A DNA stretch of 64,000 nucleotides, taken from positions 819,115 through 883,114 of the forward strand of contig NW_006768788.1 of assembly GCF_000204055.1 (NCBI RefSeq), in the 5' to 3' direction. Positions 12,421 through 24,554 of this stretch are shown piece by piece. This DNA comes from Melampsora larici-populina 98AG31 (taxonomy: Eukaryota > Basidiomycota > Pucciniomycetes > Pucciniales > Melampsoraceae). Under the pieces are notes generated by a model. The model saw only the letters and a program-made list of their open reading frames with translations. It was not told the origin of the DNA and made no database searches. The position numbers were made by a program, and so were the translations under genes. How positions within the stretch are numbered: position 1 is the stretch's first letter; the number at the start of each line of letters is the position of its first letter.

Positions 12421-13960
12421 ATGATCACGAAATAAACTTTTTTCATTTATTTTCAATTCTGATCTTATAAGTTTTCTCTCTGTCATTGTTTGAGAAGATT
12501 TATCAAAGTGATAAGTAGGTGTTCAATATCATAGATCTTTTACATCATAAGTCCTTTTTTTTATAATGCGGTCATTTTTTCTTTTTTTTCATAGACGTGA
12601 GGGTTTAGGTCTTTTTAATATGTTCTTTTTACTTTATCATGAAAATCCGTTTGGTATTTGTATTGATAATTCAATAGGATAAAGAAAACTAATTTCAAAA
12701 ATTCAAAATGACTGTGGCAGTGCACTTCATCTTTAAAGCAAAATATGAAAGATTATCAACTTATGTAACTTCTGCTTTTAGATGTCTATAGAGCTTCAAC
12801 AGAATTAAGCAGAGCCCATAGATTTGGATCAAAGGATGAAATCAACAGGAGAAAGAATTGAAATGGATTTCAAAGTCCAGGATGCAGTTGGTTGGCTTTG
12901 AGGGAAAAAAGCTGCAGGTTATTTGGAATTGTAGTGAGGGTGGAGAATCAAGCTCAAGGTGGTGGCAGAATGTGATTGCAATGGATGAATTTTGCTAGAC
13001 ATCATCTTTAAATACACTAGAATTTCAGTAGGATTTCATCAAGACTGTTTATCTTGATTGGATTATGAATGTGAAACTAGTTTTAAAGCATAAATCAAAT
13101 GCATTATATCATCAGTTGGGGAGTTGAAACTGTTAGATGCATCTGCTAAAGGTGAAAGAAATCAAATCAGTACTAGTGAGTTTTTTTTATCTTCCATTCA
13201 GACACTTGAAATACAGCTGGGTAAAAGATTTTCAGCCCAGAATACATACCCAATCAAAAATATACAAATGAGCAAAAAGAAACCACTTCTGAGGTGTGAT
13301 TTTAAGTGCTTGGGCCAGACATTGAGAATAATAATGAGCATCTATGGTCTTGATGAAATGGCTAGATAGCTTTAAAGAATAATCCTCAAGGATTTAAATG
13401 GAATTTTAGTCAAAGAACTTGAAGGTGTAGATCTTATCACTTCTACTGAGCATACTGTTAGTTTTGATCAATGTGATCTACATAAATCTCATAAGAAAAA
13501 GTTAATTTGTAAATACTGTCTTACTGAAAGACAAGAAGGATTGTATGCAATAGTACAGCTAAAGATGAAGTTTTATTTGGTAGAAACTTGGGTTTCTGAA
13601 TGTGATTTATTTTTTAAGTTTTTGAAAGCTTGCAAGAAGTGATATCAGAATGGCTGTGCTTACATATATGTAAGATTGAAATTGGTGACTGTTTTGGCTA
13701 AAAAAAAAGGTCCTGACTCTGGACTGGAGCAAGTTGAGAGCTGGACCTTGATATGACCACAATGAGACCGGCTCGGTACCGGAGCAAGTCCTGAAATATC
13801 AGACCTCAAACACGGACTCGGGCCAAATGATTATGTGCCTCAGTTCAAGCGCAGATCTAGATTGATAAAACTGACCTTAGAACAACAATCCACAATCAAG
13901 AATCAAGAAATCTATAATATTGAAACCCAATCAAAACTTCAAGTCTAACCAAACGAAATC
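12421..13960. other. Intergenic; one 87-codon open stretch, otherwise nothing recognised
   Basis: Between 13382 and 13642 a frame stays open for about 87 codons and ends in TGA. It contains CDLHKSHKKKLICKYC, a spacing of Cys and His that could be a remnant of a retrotransposon pre-integrase zinc-binding region, but there is no start and no neighbouring exon that I can support. The last 150 bases before 13961 are probably the promoter of the WW-domain gene. Confidence 0.35.
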
Positions 13961-15147
13961 ATGAACAATAAAAGATCAAGAAATTCTAATGAAGATGAAG
14001 TTGAAACCAATCTGAGTAAACGATCCAACATAGACCAATCAAATGATTTGAACAAAACAGATTCAATTGAACTAAATCGACCAATCAATCAACTTGATGA
14101 AAATGAAAAACCAAATGATAAATTAACTCAAGAAGAAGAAAAAGAAGCAAAAGTTAAAGCAAGTGAAACCGATGATGAAAAAGATCAGGGAGAAGAAGAT
14201 GACAAAGAGGAAGAGGAAGAGCAAAAAACAAAAATCGTCAAAGGAAAAGGAAAAGGAAAAGAAATCTCAGTGGATGATTCCACTGAAGAAACAGTGGATG
14301 ATTCCACTGAAGAAAATCGTTCAAGTTCAAAAGGTAATACCTCTGAACAAGACCATCAAACAGTTGATCCGTCTGCTTCAACGGCTGTTTTCGCAAATGG
14401 AGATTGGCAAGCCATTTATGATTACCAGTAAGTAATAAGAACCTTGATCATCCTTATTGTTCAACCCATCACCACAAACAACACTGACGCCAAAAACCCA
14501 CCCCGTTGTTTAAATAGACAAACAGCTTATTATTATGTAAACACCAAAACAGGAGAAAGCACATGGCAAAACCCATTCGAAAGCACAACTTTGACCACCA
14601 ATTCTTCAATTCAAATCAACACTTCTTCATCATTAAATGGAATTCATCCAGAATTAGCTTACTTAGATTCAAGTTTATCATTAAATGAGAATCGTTCATT
14701 AAGCTTTAAAGCTCAGTTTAATTCTAGAACTGGTCAATTTCAATCTTCTACTGATTTACCAAATGGAAATCGGTTTACTGAAATCGAAAGATCTAGAACT
14801 CAAGCTAAAGCTTATTTCGATGTAGAAGGTTGGGAAAAAAGGTAATGTCTTTTTTTCTCGAAAATCTCTTCTCTTCTCTTTTTTTTTTGACTTCATGGGT
14901 CTTTTCAAAACTGATGTCTTTATCTTTCTTCTCTTCTCTTCCCTTTTCTTCTCTTCTCTTCTCTTTGATTTTTTTTTTGATTCTATGCAAAAAAAGTCTC
15001 GAAAAATCTAATGGTAAACTAACAGGTACATCAAAAGATCATCAAAATAAATTCCCAAGTAAATTATCTACACAAGAATTAATTAAATTTAAAGAACAAA
15101 AGTTAGAGAAAAGATTAAAAAGACAAACAGATTGGTTAAAATCTTAA
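13961..15147 (+). CDS. WW-domain protein, three exons
   Basis: The model joins 13961-14427, 14518-14841 and 14997-15147, all in phase, giving 313 aa. The N-terminal about 145 residues are acidic and lysine-rich with a short direct duplication (VDDSTEE twice) and a basic GKGKGKG run. A WW domain follows, split by intron 1: the first Trp in GDWQAIYDYQ, the aromatic YYYVN core and the second Trp with Pro in GESTWQNPF. WW domains bind proline-rich ligands. The C-terminus has a motif I know from fungal WW proteins: AYFDVEGWEK, then PSKLS and a basic helix (KLEKRLKRQTDWL). The second and third exons therefore belong to the same protein. The exact cellular role is unknown; an RNA-processing or nuclear role is possible given the basic C-terminal helix. 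Confidence 0.85.
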
Positions 15148-15512
15148 CATTCTATCTTATATCAATACCCTTTTTTTTTCTCTTTTGAGTTTTTTTTTTC
15201 TCTTCATCTTTATCTCTTTCTCTTTGTTTCTCTCTTTCCTATACAACACAACATTCTTTTATCTTGTAAAGAAATTTCAATTTTATCAATCGGTTTAAAT
15301 ATTCTTTTTTAAACTTAAACAAGAAAAATACATATGATCAAACAAAAAGGAAAAAACCAAGTGTTCAGTTTACAAACTTATTAGATATAACCTTTCACTC
15401 TACCTTCTCGAAACCTATGACTGTGACAAATGCACTTCAATTGCGATGACTGATTAAAAAAGTTGATCGAATGAAAACTGAATCTGCAGTTAATTTTCTT
15501 GCAACTCTACAA

Positions 15513-15597
15513 GCCCGTTTAGCATAGTCGTTATTGCGCGGCACTTGTATCATCTTGATTCATGCCGAGGTCGCTAGTTCAAATCTGGCAACGGGCC
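15513..15597 (+). tRNA. tRNA-Thr (anticodon TGT) with a 12-nt intron
   Basis: The cloverleaf folds by eye. The acceptor arm pairs GCCCGTT with AACGGGC, the D arm pairs GCA with TGC, the anticodon stem pairs CGGCA with TGCCG, and the T arm pairs GCTAG with CTGGC around loop TTCAAAT. The anticodon loop is CTTGTA...A with anticodon TGT, interrupted one base 3' of the anticodon by a 12-nt intron (TCATCTTGATTC), the canonical position for tRNA introns. The internal promoter boxes fit: TAGCATAGTC for box A and AGTTCAAATCT for box B. A short T run follows. The D stem is only 3 bp and the discriminator base appears to be C, which is unusual. Confidence 0.85.
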
Positions 15598-16154
15598 ATG
15601 TATTTTGCTGATTCAGTAAAAGAGAATCTTTTGATGAATTTCTATAGATTTCTTCAATCGTAATTGGTTTGACTTCTTTTTTGATTGTATAAGATTTCAT
15701 TCAACTCGATTCTTGACACTTCAAATCAAAGATAATCATTCTAACTTGGTTTGTTTCATCTTTTATTAAATTCAAGTCTTGATCTTCTTCTTATTGTCCA
15801 ATCTGATGATTTCATTGTATTGATAATATTGATTACAAACAAAAAAGCAAAAAAAGTCAAAACTCATTCCATCATAAAGAAACCCCCCTTCCGGCCCAAA
15901 AAAGTCTGCTTTAAAGAAAAAAAAAATCTTGTATTGTGTTTAAATTGAATGATAATCTTCAATCAAAAAAAAAATCCACACTTATACAAAACCCATTGAA
16001 AAAAAAAACACAACACAAAAAGTATACAACTAAAACACAACAGAAGAAAAAAGAAAGCCAACCAGTAAAAAGAAGAGAAAAAAAAAAGAAAAAAAGATTG
16101 TGTAAAAACAGAAAAAGAAATCATCGAAAAAGGAAAAAAAAAAGAAAAATCGAT

Positions 16155-18346
16155 TCAAGAAACCCAGAATGCTAAAGCAATAATCACATAAAGTGAAACT
16201 AACATTGCACCTTCCATATAATTACTTTTACCATCTTGAATTAAAAGTGTAGTCAATAAGACAGAGAAAACTAAACAGATCGTTTCAAAGTTCTCAAAGT
16301 AAAGCTAATCATCATGATGAAGATCATGAATTCCAAGAAGAGAATCAGTTTATGAAGAAATGATAAAACAAAGATCAGAAGAGAAACAAAACAGACTGTT
16401 AAAGGTTTTCCAGTGATCCATCCAATGATGACCATAATAGGAATCACACCAACAGCGATTTGCTAAAGAAGGAAACAAAATGAATCCATCAACAAGAGAC
16501 CAAGATAATCAAGAAACGAAACCCAAAGGCTTACGATACTACTACCAACAGCCACACCAATAGCAAGTTCCATTTTACCTTTCATGGCCATCCAAACACT
16601 AGTAGCATGTTCCGCTGCATTTCCCACAATAGGTAATAAGATCAAACCAATAAACGCTTTTGGAATTCCAGCACTCGTAGCAAATTCATCAATCGAATCC
16701 ACTAAATATTCAGCACAGAAAGCTGTGATGACGGTCACTAAGACTAAAGCTGCTGAAGCAGATTTGAGGTTCATAGTAGCTTCTTCTTCAGGACCGTCTG
16801 ATGCTTCTTCTTGGTAAAGATATGTGTGTGTCTTGAGCTGGAAATACAAGTAAAGTATGTACATGGCCAATAATAGCTGAAAGAGGAAAACCAGCAAGGT
16901 CAGTTAAAGTTAGGTTTGAAGAATAAGAGCACAACTTACAACCGATGTTCCGCGAGAAATGACCAAGAGGCCATGCTGGGCAGCATCATGAGGCAAAGTA
17001 GCCGTAAGATCTTTTCCAGGACCCGTTAAGCGATCAACAGTAGTGGTGTAGTAAGCAGCAGGGATGACGAGAGCAATACAAGCTAATAACATCAAGGAGG
17101 CTGAAGCTTGTGCGGCAGTTGCTTGGAAACGAGATTCTTTGAATTTGAAACCAGCCCCGATGAATGAACAACCTAAGACTAATAAAATGTTGGATAAGAT
17201 TGATCCTAACATTGAAGTTTGAACGATTCTTAATTGGTTTTGTTGTAGGGCTACGATTCCAACCTGTAGTTTTTCGAAAAAACAAAACGGTTTCAGAGCC
17301 TTGTAAGTGCTGAAGTGATTGAGATGATCAGACTGACAATTGCTTCAACTGCGTTTCCAAAGGTAGCGTTCATTAAACCACCAAGGGTTGAGCCCACTTT
17401 GAGAGCTACTTGTTCGGTTGCATCACCCAATAAGCTTGCCAGAGGGATGATAGCGATGAAAGAGATGATAAAATCGGATGTTGAACCCCATTTTAAGAAA
17501 TGAGATAAAAAAGATAAGGGGACAGCCACAAGGAGTAAGTTGAGGTAAGATGAGAAGAAAAAGTGTTTAAAGGATTCTGCATTGGTTGGTGTGCTAGGCT
17601 GGAAGGATAAAACAAGAGTCAAGTCAGTGTGTTGATCAAATTGATGGTGTGGTCAAGGAAGGAATCAAAGAGGAAAGACGGATGATAGTTTTGAAGAGGA
17701 CAAGAATATGGCTTGTGAAAGTTGATCGAATTTGAAGCTGGAAATCAAACTGATAGGATATTGAGATGCTCACGCCAAAGAAGAGCTTGCGAGCGTCGCC
17801 AGGGGATGAGGAAGGTGAAGGGGGATGAAATGAGTTTGGAATCTGAAAGTGATGGGGAGAGAGAGAGTTAGAAAAGGAAAGTCGATCGAGGGTTTCTGAT
17901 TAGCCGATTGAACTCGATCGATCCAAAAGAAATGGAAAAACGATTAAAGTCTTTCAAGGTCATGAAGAAAGATGTTTTGATATGATATGATTCACCTTTC
18001 AAGAAAAGGTTTCATATCAATATGTACTGATCATCAACTCTTCTGACTTGAACTTTGAAATATAGAATGAAACAAAACTGAAAGCTGCTAAAAGAAATTG
18101 CAAAAAGTAGAAACTGATTTATTTAAAGAAAGAAATCACAAACATGAAGAGCATAACCACTATCAGATCTGTTATGATCAGGTCTACTAGATTCGAGATC
18201 TTGAATTAATGGAGTAGTTTCATTATCAACTGAATGAATACGAAGCGAAGGTTTTTCTATAAAGCATCAATTCAAAATAAGTAACCAGGATTCAGTTTTC
18301 AAAACCAAGAAATCGAAATGGATGAATCTGACTTACGTTGTGACAT
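16155..18346 (-). CDS. VCX1: Vacuolar Ca2+/H+ exchanger (CAX/VCX1 family), eight exons
   Basis: Exchanges cytosolic Ca2+ for vacuolar H+ and so lowers cytosolic calcium. Exons on the minus strand are 18337-18346, 18144-18256, 17774-17842, 17338-17598, 16940-17263, 16535-16876, 16397-16462 and 16155-16304; every junction keeps frame and the product is 444 aa, the normal length for this family. Both cation-binding alpha repeats are present: NATFGNAVEAI in the first half and LPIVGNAAEHA in the second. Other family hallmarks are MLGSILSNILLVLG, YLYFQLKTH, GSSIQIAV and the C-terminal IQDGKSNYMEG. About ten or eleven hydrophobic segments are visible. The short, non-conserved N-terminus (MSQQKPSLRIHS) is typical of cytosolic regulatory tails. 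One donor (GTCTGT, after GKPLT) is weak. The start codon is the first ATG, ten bases before intron 1. Confidence 0.93.
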
Positions 18347-20224
18347 TCTTGAAGTTTGGAGAAACAGATGGATCGGTTTTAGTGATGATTAGATGATTTG
18401 GAATGTTGATAAGCTGAATGAGTTGATTGGGATGAAGTTGGTTTGTTTAGATTGGTAAGATTATCTTTTAAATATGTATTCTGATTGAGAAAAGCTGAGA
18501 GATTGAGTGCTGAGTGTTGATTGTGATTTTGATTGGCTGGTTGATTGGGAAGTAGTAGATCGCGGCTGGTTTCTGATCAGTTGTGAAGGATAGAAAATTA
18601 AAAATTAGTTTTCCAATCAAATCCACCCTAACAAAATATCCAGTGAATTTACAAACCTACCTTTTATTGATTTATTTTCTAATTCCAGAGCTTGCTTCAA
18701 AATATCATCAGAGTTCTTGATAGATGGATCAGACCTTTTGTCTGTGTGTTTAATCTAAATAATCAAAATGATCTCGATCTTAAGAAATCAAAAGAAATCT
18801 TAAAAGTGGTTCGATTTGATGAGTCGAGAGTTTTATATCTTTTTTCCCTTTCGACCAGACTGATAACACCTTATCAACCAAACTAGTTTCTTCTCTATTA
18901 TCACTATCTATCTCGACACTGCCACACTTCTCATTCAAGTCATCTTTTTCAAACGTTAATCTATTTCAAAATGAACAAAGACAACCAAGAATCACTTGTG
19001 TATCATATTCCTACGACTCATGATTACCAGCACATCAACTCATCATTTTCATCCTGACCTTCTTGTCCTTCGAAACATTCATCCAAATCAATCATAATCC
19101 TCATCACTTTCATCCTTTTACACAAAAATTGGAAGAACCAACCAGAGAACCTTGATCCATCTTGAGGATCCAAAGAGTACAATCTCAGTGAGAGTGCCAA
19201 GAAGAAGTGCCAAGAGAATTTCATCATGTAGAAAGTTTTCAATTCACGTGACTAGCTTCATCGATCAATGTATCCATGTCAAGTTGTGATTCTCAATTTT
19301 AAGATCACAGCAAAAGCCTTGGTATGTTGTAATTTGAAATCGTGTCAAATCTTGCAATGATATCATCACCTGGAGTCTGGAGATAAGAACGGCGAACTGA
19401 AAGGGGCTTCACAGCAACAGAGAATCCGAAGCCATGGCCAGGTGTAAGAAGGGCCTTGGTCTAGGATCTCGAAGAGCATAACTCTTAATCGAGGTTTTAC
19501 TCAGATTTAAAAGGAGACAAAAATATGTTAATAATTCGAAATGTGAACGTATTAAACTCACAAAACTTAGTATTAAAAAATACTAAAGCAGGCATTGGTT
19601 TGGGCGAAACCCAAGGCAGATTGCCGAGGGTGAATAAATTGCTAAAAAGAAATATAAAGCACACCCTACGGGGAGGCTAGCGGTCCTAACACACACTAAT
19701 GATAACATGACTTCTGAGAAAAAAAACACAGCTACACACACAAAAAAGATGAAACATAACAATAAAACTGACAATAACAAAACTTCTGAAAGAAGAAGAA
19801 CTCAGCAGTACATATAAAAAATATAAGACTCAAAAAAATAGAGAACTTGACACCTATTTTTCAAAAACAATATATACTGCTACTACTCTTTCTTCTTCTT
19901 CTTTTATCAACAATGAAAAAAGCAATAAAAATAAAACAGGGACTGAAAGGGAGGGTGGGCTTGAAAAATAACCAAAGAGGAAAGATAATTGACGGAGAAT
20001 ACGAAAGTAAACACTATGGGAATGGATATCAATGAAATTCGATAAGGCAGTAAACAGCTATGACATCATAAGCTGTGGTGCTATAAGACAAACAAAGAAT
20101 CCGACCCGTTAGTATTATTACACTCAGAATGTACCGCCCGAATTACATTCACATTCCCATACGTTAATAACCAGTTGCCAACAACTAGATAAGGAAAACA
20201 TTTTAGATCACACTGTTTACACCA
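18347..20224. other. Intergenic; nothing recognised
   Basis: The part next to 18346 is the likely promoter and 5' leader of the calcium exchanger. The remainder, including the A-rich stretch 19490-20100, shows no domain, no convincing splice chain and no clean terminal repeats. It may hold old transposon remnants. Confidence 0.4.
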
Positions 20225-20610
20225 CAGAGGTGTCTCGCCGTCTACAGACGGGCTGGCCAGGCCGGCGGGAGACGGCCAACCTTTGCAGAGGGGCAGGCTT
20301 TCTCCATGTGGGCCTCACGGAAGGCGACTGCCAGGCGCCAGCTCAGGCCGCCTGCAGCTGGCCTAGTTAGCGCCTGCTGGCGATCTGCAAATCGCCCCAA
20401 GACAGGCAGCCGGCTCCTGACCGCCTGCGGGCGAGCCCAGCAGGCGCGTGCAGGAGCCCATGACCCAGCTGCAGGCCTGCTGCAGCCTGCCCTCAGACGG
20501 TCAGCTGGGTGTGGGGCGGAGACCCCTGCACGGGGTATTTGCGCATCGGGCTTGCTTCCCCGAGGCAATCCAGGTTACGGATATTGGATGGGGGGACTTG
20601 GGTGGGCCGG
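20225..20610. other. GC-rich block of foreign composition
   Basis: About 380 bases are much richer in G and C than their AT-rich surroundings and carry repeated CAGGC, GCCTGC and CTGGCC words on both strands. Both strands are open for about 100 codons, but that is expected where stop codons are rare. I see no domain. A GC-rich repetitive element of the kind scattered in fungal genomes is the simplest reading; a similar GC-rich patch lies at 24190-24350. Confidence 0.45.
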
Positions 20611-20820
20611 GTAGCTCAGACCAGATCACCAGCTCACTAGCTCAGCTCTTCTCACATCGCAGGAACAGGTATTGCACAATTCAATCACACATTTCATTTC
20701 ATCAAGCTAAATAACGCAGCAGCACACATTTCCAGCCAAACATCTTGTACTAATAATAATATATGTGTGAATATGACATAATAAAAGTTGATTTCTAATA
20801 TGCTCAATGGTTTTGTTTTT

Positions 20821-21504
20821 TTAATTGGGTTGTGGATTGAGGTTGGATGGAGGTGTCCCTCCATTGCCCGCCCCTCGAGGAATCTGCGCCATGATTGCCT
20901 CGTCGGAAGGCATGTCCAACTTAACTTTGGGTTTGCGCGCTTTCAGGGTTTTGAACCAAACTTCCCCTGGGAATAATACTTTATCTTTGTCATAAATGAT
21001 TTGGTAGAAGCTGCGATGGAATGAATGTCAGCATACAAAAGCATTGGGCCAACACAAACATATCCATATGTTTCGGCTTACGCCGTAGTATAGTCCTTGT
21101 CCCGCCTCAATCGCAACTGAGAGAGTTGTTTATCCACTGCGGCCCATATTGATTTGCATCCTTGACAACCTTTGAGCACCAGCCGCGCTGCTTCTTGACG
21201 CTGAGCCAGACAACCAAGCATGAGCAAGAGTAGTACAGAAACGTATTTAAAAAAAAGACTTACGAGATAAGCAATACATGCACGAGTGGGTAAATCGGTG
21301 GCTGCCCACACGGCTTTGGGTTCAGCCTTCTCACCGGCAATACCACATCTAACGGCAACCTGTGGTGTGACAATGGAGAAATTATTGAGAGCTCGACTTC
21401 TACAATGGGGTAGAAGTAGATCTAGTGGCCTACCCGTTGCACCATATTTTTGATCAATGGCACTGCACAATCAACAACCTCTTTGGTTTTAGCATCATGG
21501 ATGC
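20821..21504 (-). CDS. 3' part of an unrecognised multi-exon gene, 5' end broken or missing
   Basis: Four exons chain in phase on the minus strand: 21434-21504, 21264-21359, 21082-21200 and 20821-21010. The encoded text is protein-like: DAKTKEVVDCAVPLIKNM, then WAATDLPTRACIAYL, then CQGCKSIWAAVDKQL, then FYQIIYDKDKVLFPGE, ending with a Gly/Pro-rich tail and TAA. I do not recognise a domain. A plausible upstream exon at about 21588-21660 (GYPDRAAM, then ATGCVPEKSYIP) does not join in phase, so the copy is probably damaged. It lies next to a hAT remnant and may be a captured host gene fragment or one member of a multicopy family. Confidence 0.45.
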
Positions 21505-21687
21505 CTGTCAAAAGCTGGGTTCAAAGTTAGTGTTTGATGCGGAGTATATATATATATATATAACGGCTTACAACGGTATGTAGCTTTTCTCTGGTACGCA
21601 CCCTGTGGCACTCAAACCTAACATAGCTGCCCGATCCGGGTAGCCAACCTCTTAAAAGCCTGAATCACGGTTTTTCTGAGGAATCTC

Positions 21688-23928
21688 ATGATTTTCCCAA
21701 TATTGCAGATTATCTATTCACAACCTTATATTACTAATCACATGCTAAACCCCGTGACCAGGTCATCTGCTGCTCCAACATTACAGCGCTCAATGACATC
21801 AACATCAAGCTTAGCTCCATCCGATTCAATCTCCAAAATCACCTCTGATACCACTACCACCGCCCGTTCATCTTGGGTGTGGCAGTGCTTCGTCACTGAA
21901 GAAGTCAACGGCGTCCTCAAGAATGTCTGCCAAGCCCAAGAGGGTTTCATTGACTCTACGACTAACATCTCCAAGATGCCGACTGCCATATGCAACAAAC
22001 CTCTGGCTGTTGACAAGAACGGCAGCACCAAATTGATGAGCCGACATCTCTCCCGAGCACATCATATCAAACCTCCTGTTCAAACCAATCAACCCACTGT
22101 TTCGGCCTTCTATATCAATGGTGAAGCTGTTCAAGTAAGTAAATTTTCACTTTTCATTTTTCTTTTTCAAGTTGTCATTTCTCTTTCTTAAGTGATCCTT
22201 TCTTTTTATTTCTCATGTTTCCCATTTTTTGATTTGTTTTTTTCTTATTCTACTTCCTTCAGGTCAGACCTCTCAATAGAGCCAACCTAAAGGATGCCTT
22301 GATCCGCCTCGTTGTCAACCGAGAGGTACCAGTCTCCTTTGTCAACGGTCAGGAGTTCTGTGAGATCATAAACATGATCAACCCCGCGGATTAGCTGTAT
22401 TATCAAAACGCACTGCCATATCAGATGGCATATTGGACACTTTCCAAGCCAAATAATCTGCCATCATGAACCTCCTCTCTTCCATCGGCCATGTGAGTAT
22501 CACATGTGACAGATGGAAATCTCCCACCAACCTTGCGATGCTTGGTGTGACGGCACACTGGATCTCTGACAACTATCAGCTCCGCGGTATTACTCTGGCT
22601 TTGAAGCCGTTCAAAGGCCCTCACACTGGCTCTAACTTGGCTTCACTTCTCAAGCAAATCCTTGACTCTTTTCACCTCTCCAAGCGATTGTATTGCATTA
22701 CTGCCAATAACACATCAAACAACACCACTATGGGTCAAGCCCTTGCAACCTCAATTCCCCAGTTTGACGCTTCCCAAAATCTACATGGGTGTGTTGCCCA
22801 TGCCATCAACCTTGTGGCAAAGGCTGGACTTTCTGTTTTTGATCAAAAGGATCCATCTCATTCTCTACCAATGAACGCTCTTGACCCTGCCATACCCCAA
22901 AGTCATTCCTCAGTTCCTCTGTTTATCAAACCAACCTCCACTTCTGAGGTTGGAAGTGCACTTACTCAAATCTGTGGCTTTAACAAGAAAATCAAGCATA
23001 GTAGTCAGTTGAAAACCTCACTTGACAATGCAATTGCGAGTTGTGCTGTTCTGGAACAGAAAGTAGGCTTAGTTCATGAGGTTTCAACTTGATGGTTGTC
23101 AACCCACGCTTCACTCGCAAGATTCATTCACCTTAGAGTTTTCTTAGAGTATCAGTTCAATTGTAACCCCACACTTGAGCCCTTCAAACCCAATCACGAT
23201 GAGTGGACTTTGGTTGAAAACCTAGTCCAATTTTTATCACCTCTTGCTGCTGCGTCTTGAAAAAGTAAGTTTTTCAAGACTTTTTCTTTTCATTTATTTC
23301 TTTTATAAATTACTAATGCAACTTTGATCTCTACTAGGCCTGGGTTGATTCAAAATGCCAGGAGCTCAAAGCTGTGATCATGCCTATGGTCAAGAAAATT
23401 ATTCAATACCAGGAGGCTGCCCAGAAGAAGGCAGTCTACATATGCTCAGCAATTCTCAATCCCCGTCTTGGACTTTTGGCCCTCAAAGCTCAGACTATGG
23501 GATCCCTCGGTTGAGGGCTTGAAGATTTAATTCAATATTTCACTGATCACACCAGCAGATTCAGACCAGCTTACGACCCCGACATTGAAATTGTCAAAGC
23601 TCAAGAAACCTTGACCGTTGATCGTCCTCAACATTTCATTAAACATTGCAAGACGGTTCCCATTGAGCACGAGGTCAATGAGTATCTCACCGCACCTCAA
23701 GAGGATGAGGTATGCAACCCTCTTGTCTATTGGCAAACTCACAAACGTCACTGGCGAAACCTTGCTCAAATGGCAAAGGCAATGCTTGCGGTACCTGCCA
23801 CAAGTGCGCCTTCTGAGAGCTCCTTTTCTAACACATTGAGAGTTATGAGCAATCACAGAGCTTCTTTCACTCCTATTAATCTTGAGGCCCAAGTCTGTCT
23901 CAAAAGCTGGAATAAGGTATTATTATAA
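21688..23928 (+). pseudogene. Degenerate hAT transposase
   Basis: Remnant of a hAT-superfamily transposase. Exon 1 (to 22134, donor GTAAGT) has a BED-finger-like N-terminus (WQCFVTEE, then RHLSRAHH). The next exon starts at 22262. The catalytic region shows SITCDRWKSP, the ITANNTSNN block with its conserved Asp replaced by Asn, and GCVAHAINL. The C-terminal dimerisation region shows VPATSAPSESSFS. It is broken by a one-base frameshift near 22390, a TAA at 22454-22456 and TGA stops at 23090-23092, 23258-23260 and 23512-23514. The 23090 stop falls in a T-stop-W context where hAT proteins normally have Thr-Arg-Trp. A possible right end of the element is the GGGTCACAGCCCTA at about 24341-24354, after a GC-rich subterminal patch; I found no matching left end. 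Confidence 0.85.
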
Positions 23929-24554
23929 TTAACAAAGTAGCTGTTTGTTTTCTTTTTGATCAATAAGTAGGCTCCTGAATAAATATGTTAGAATTTATAG
24001 TAAAGGCAAAGTTTCTTATTATCTCATGAGGCGCTCAATGCTGTTTAATTTTGTTATCTATCCAAGTAGCCTCTCAAATTTGTTTTATCTTGTAATCCTG
24101 GTCTTCAACAGATTAAGCGCTCATACAAGTATTTAGTATTTTGGAAATGTCAGAAGTTTATCCCCTGTTTAACTTTGAGTCTCTGACTCTCTCGCCCCTA
24201 CAAGTGAGCCTAGCTCTGCTTGGCCCCGTGGCCAGGCTTTCAGGGCATGCCCTGCTTGGCCATGTGAGTTTTTTCAAGGTCCTTGGATTTACCCGAGGCC
24301 AAATCCGGCCCTGGGGCCGGCCACGAGTTCACAGGTCCGGGTCACAGCCCTAAACTTTACACTATATATACATATTCTGATATCCAACATCTTTTCCTTA
24401 ACAACATAATTCCAATTTGTTTCTAACGACTTGTTTCTCAACAATCTAATTTCTCTATCTTAATCCGTAGTCTAGTTTTATCTTTATACATATTTGAAAA
24501 GTATTTTATAATTCTTTTTACATAATTTGAAATTGTTACAATAATAATCACCGT

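Noticed and set aside
13382..13642. An 87-codon open stretch with CxxH and CxxC motifs as a gene
   Set aside because: There is no start, no upstream exon and no diagnostic domain, so it is kept only as a note in the intergenic entry.
20242..20614. Two opposed frames of about 100 codons in the GC-rich block
   Set aside because: GC-rich DNA has few stop codons, and the translations are low-complexity Arg/Ala/Pro text.
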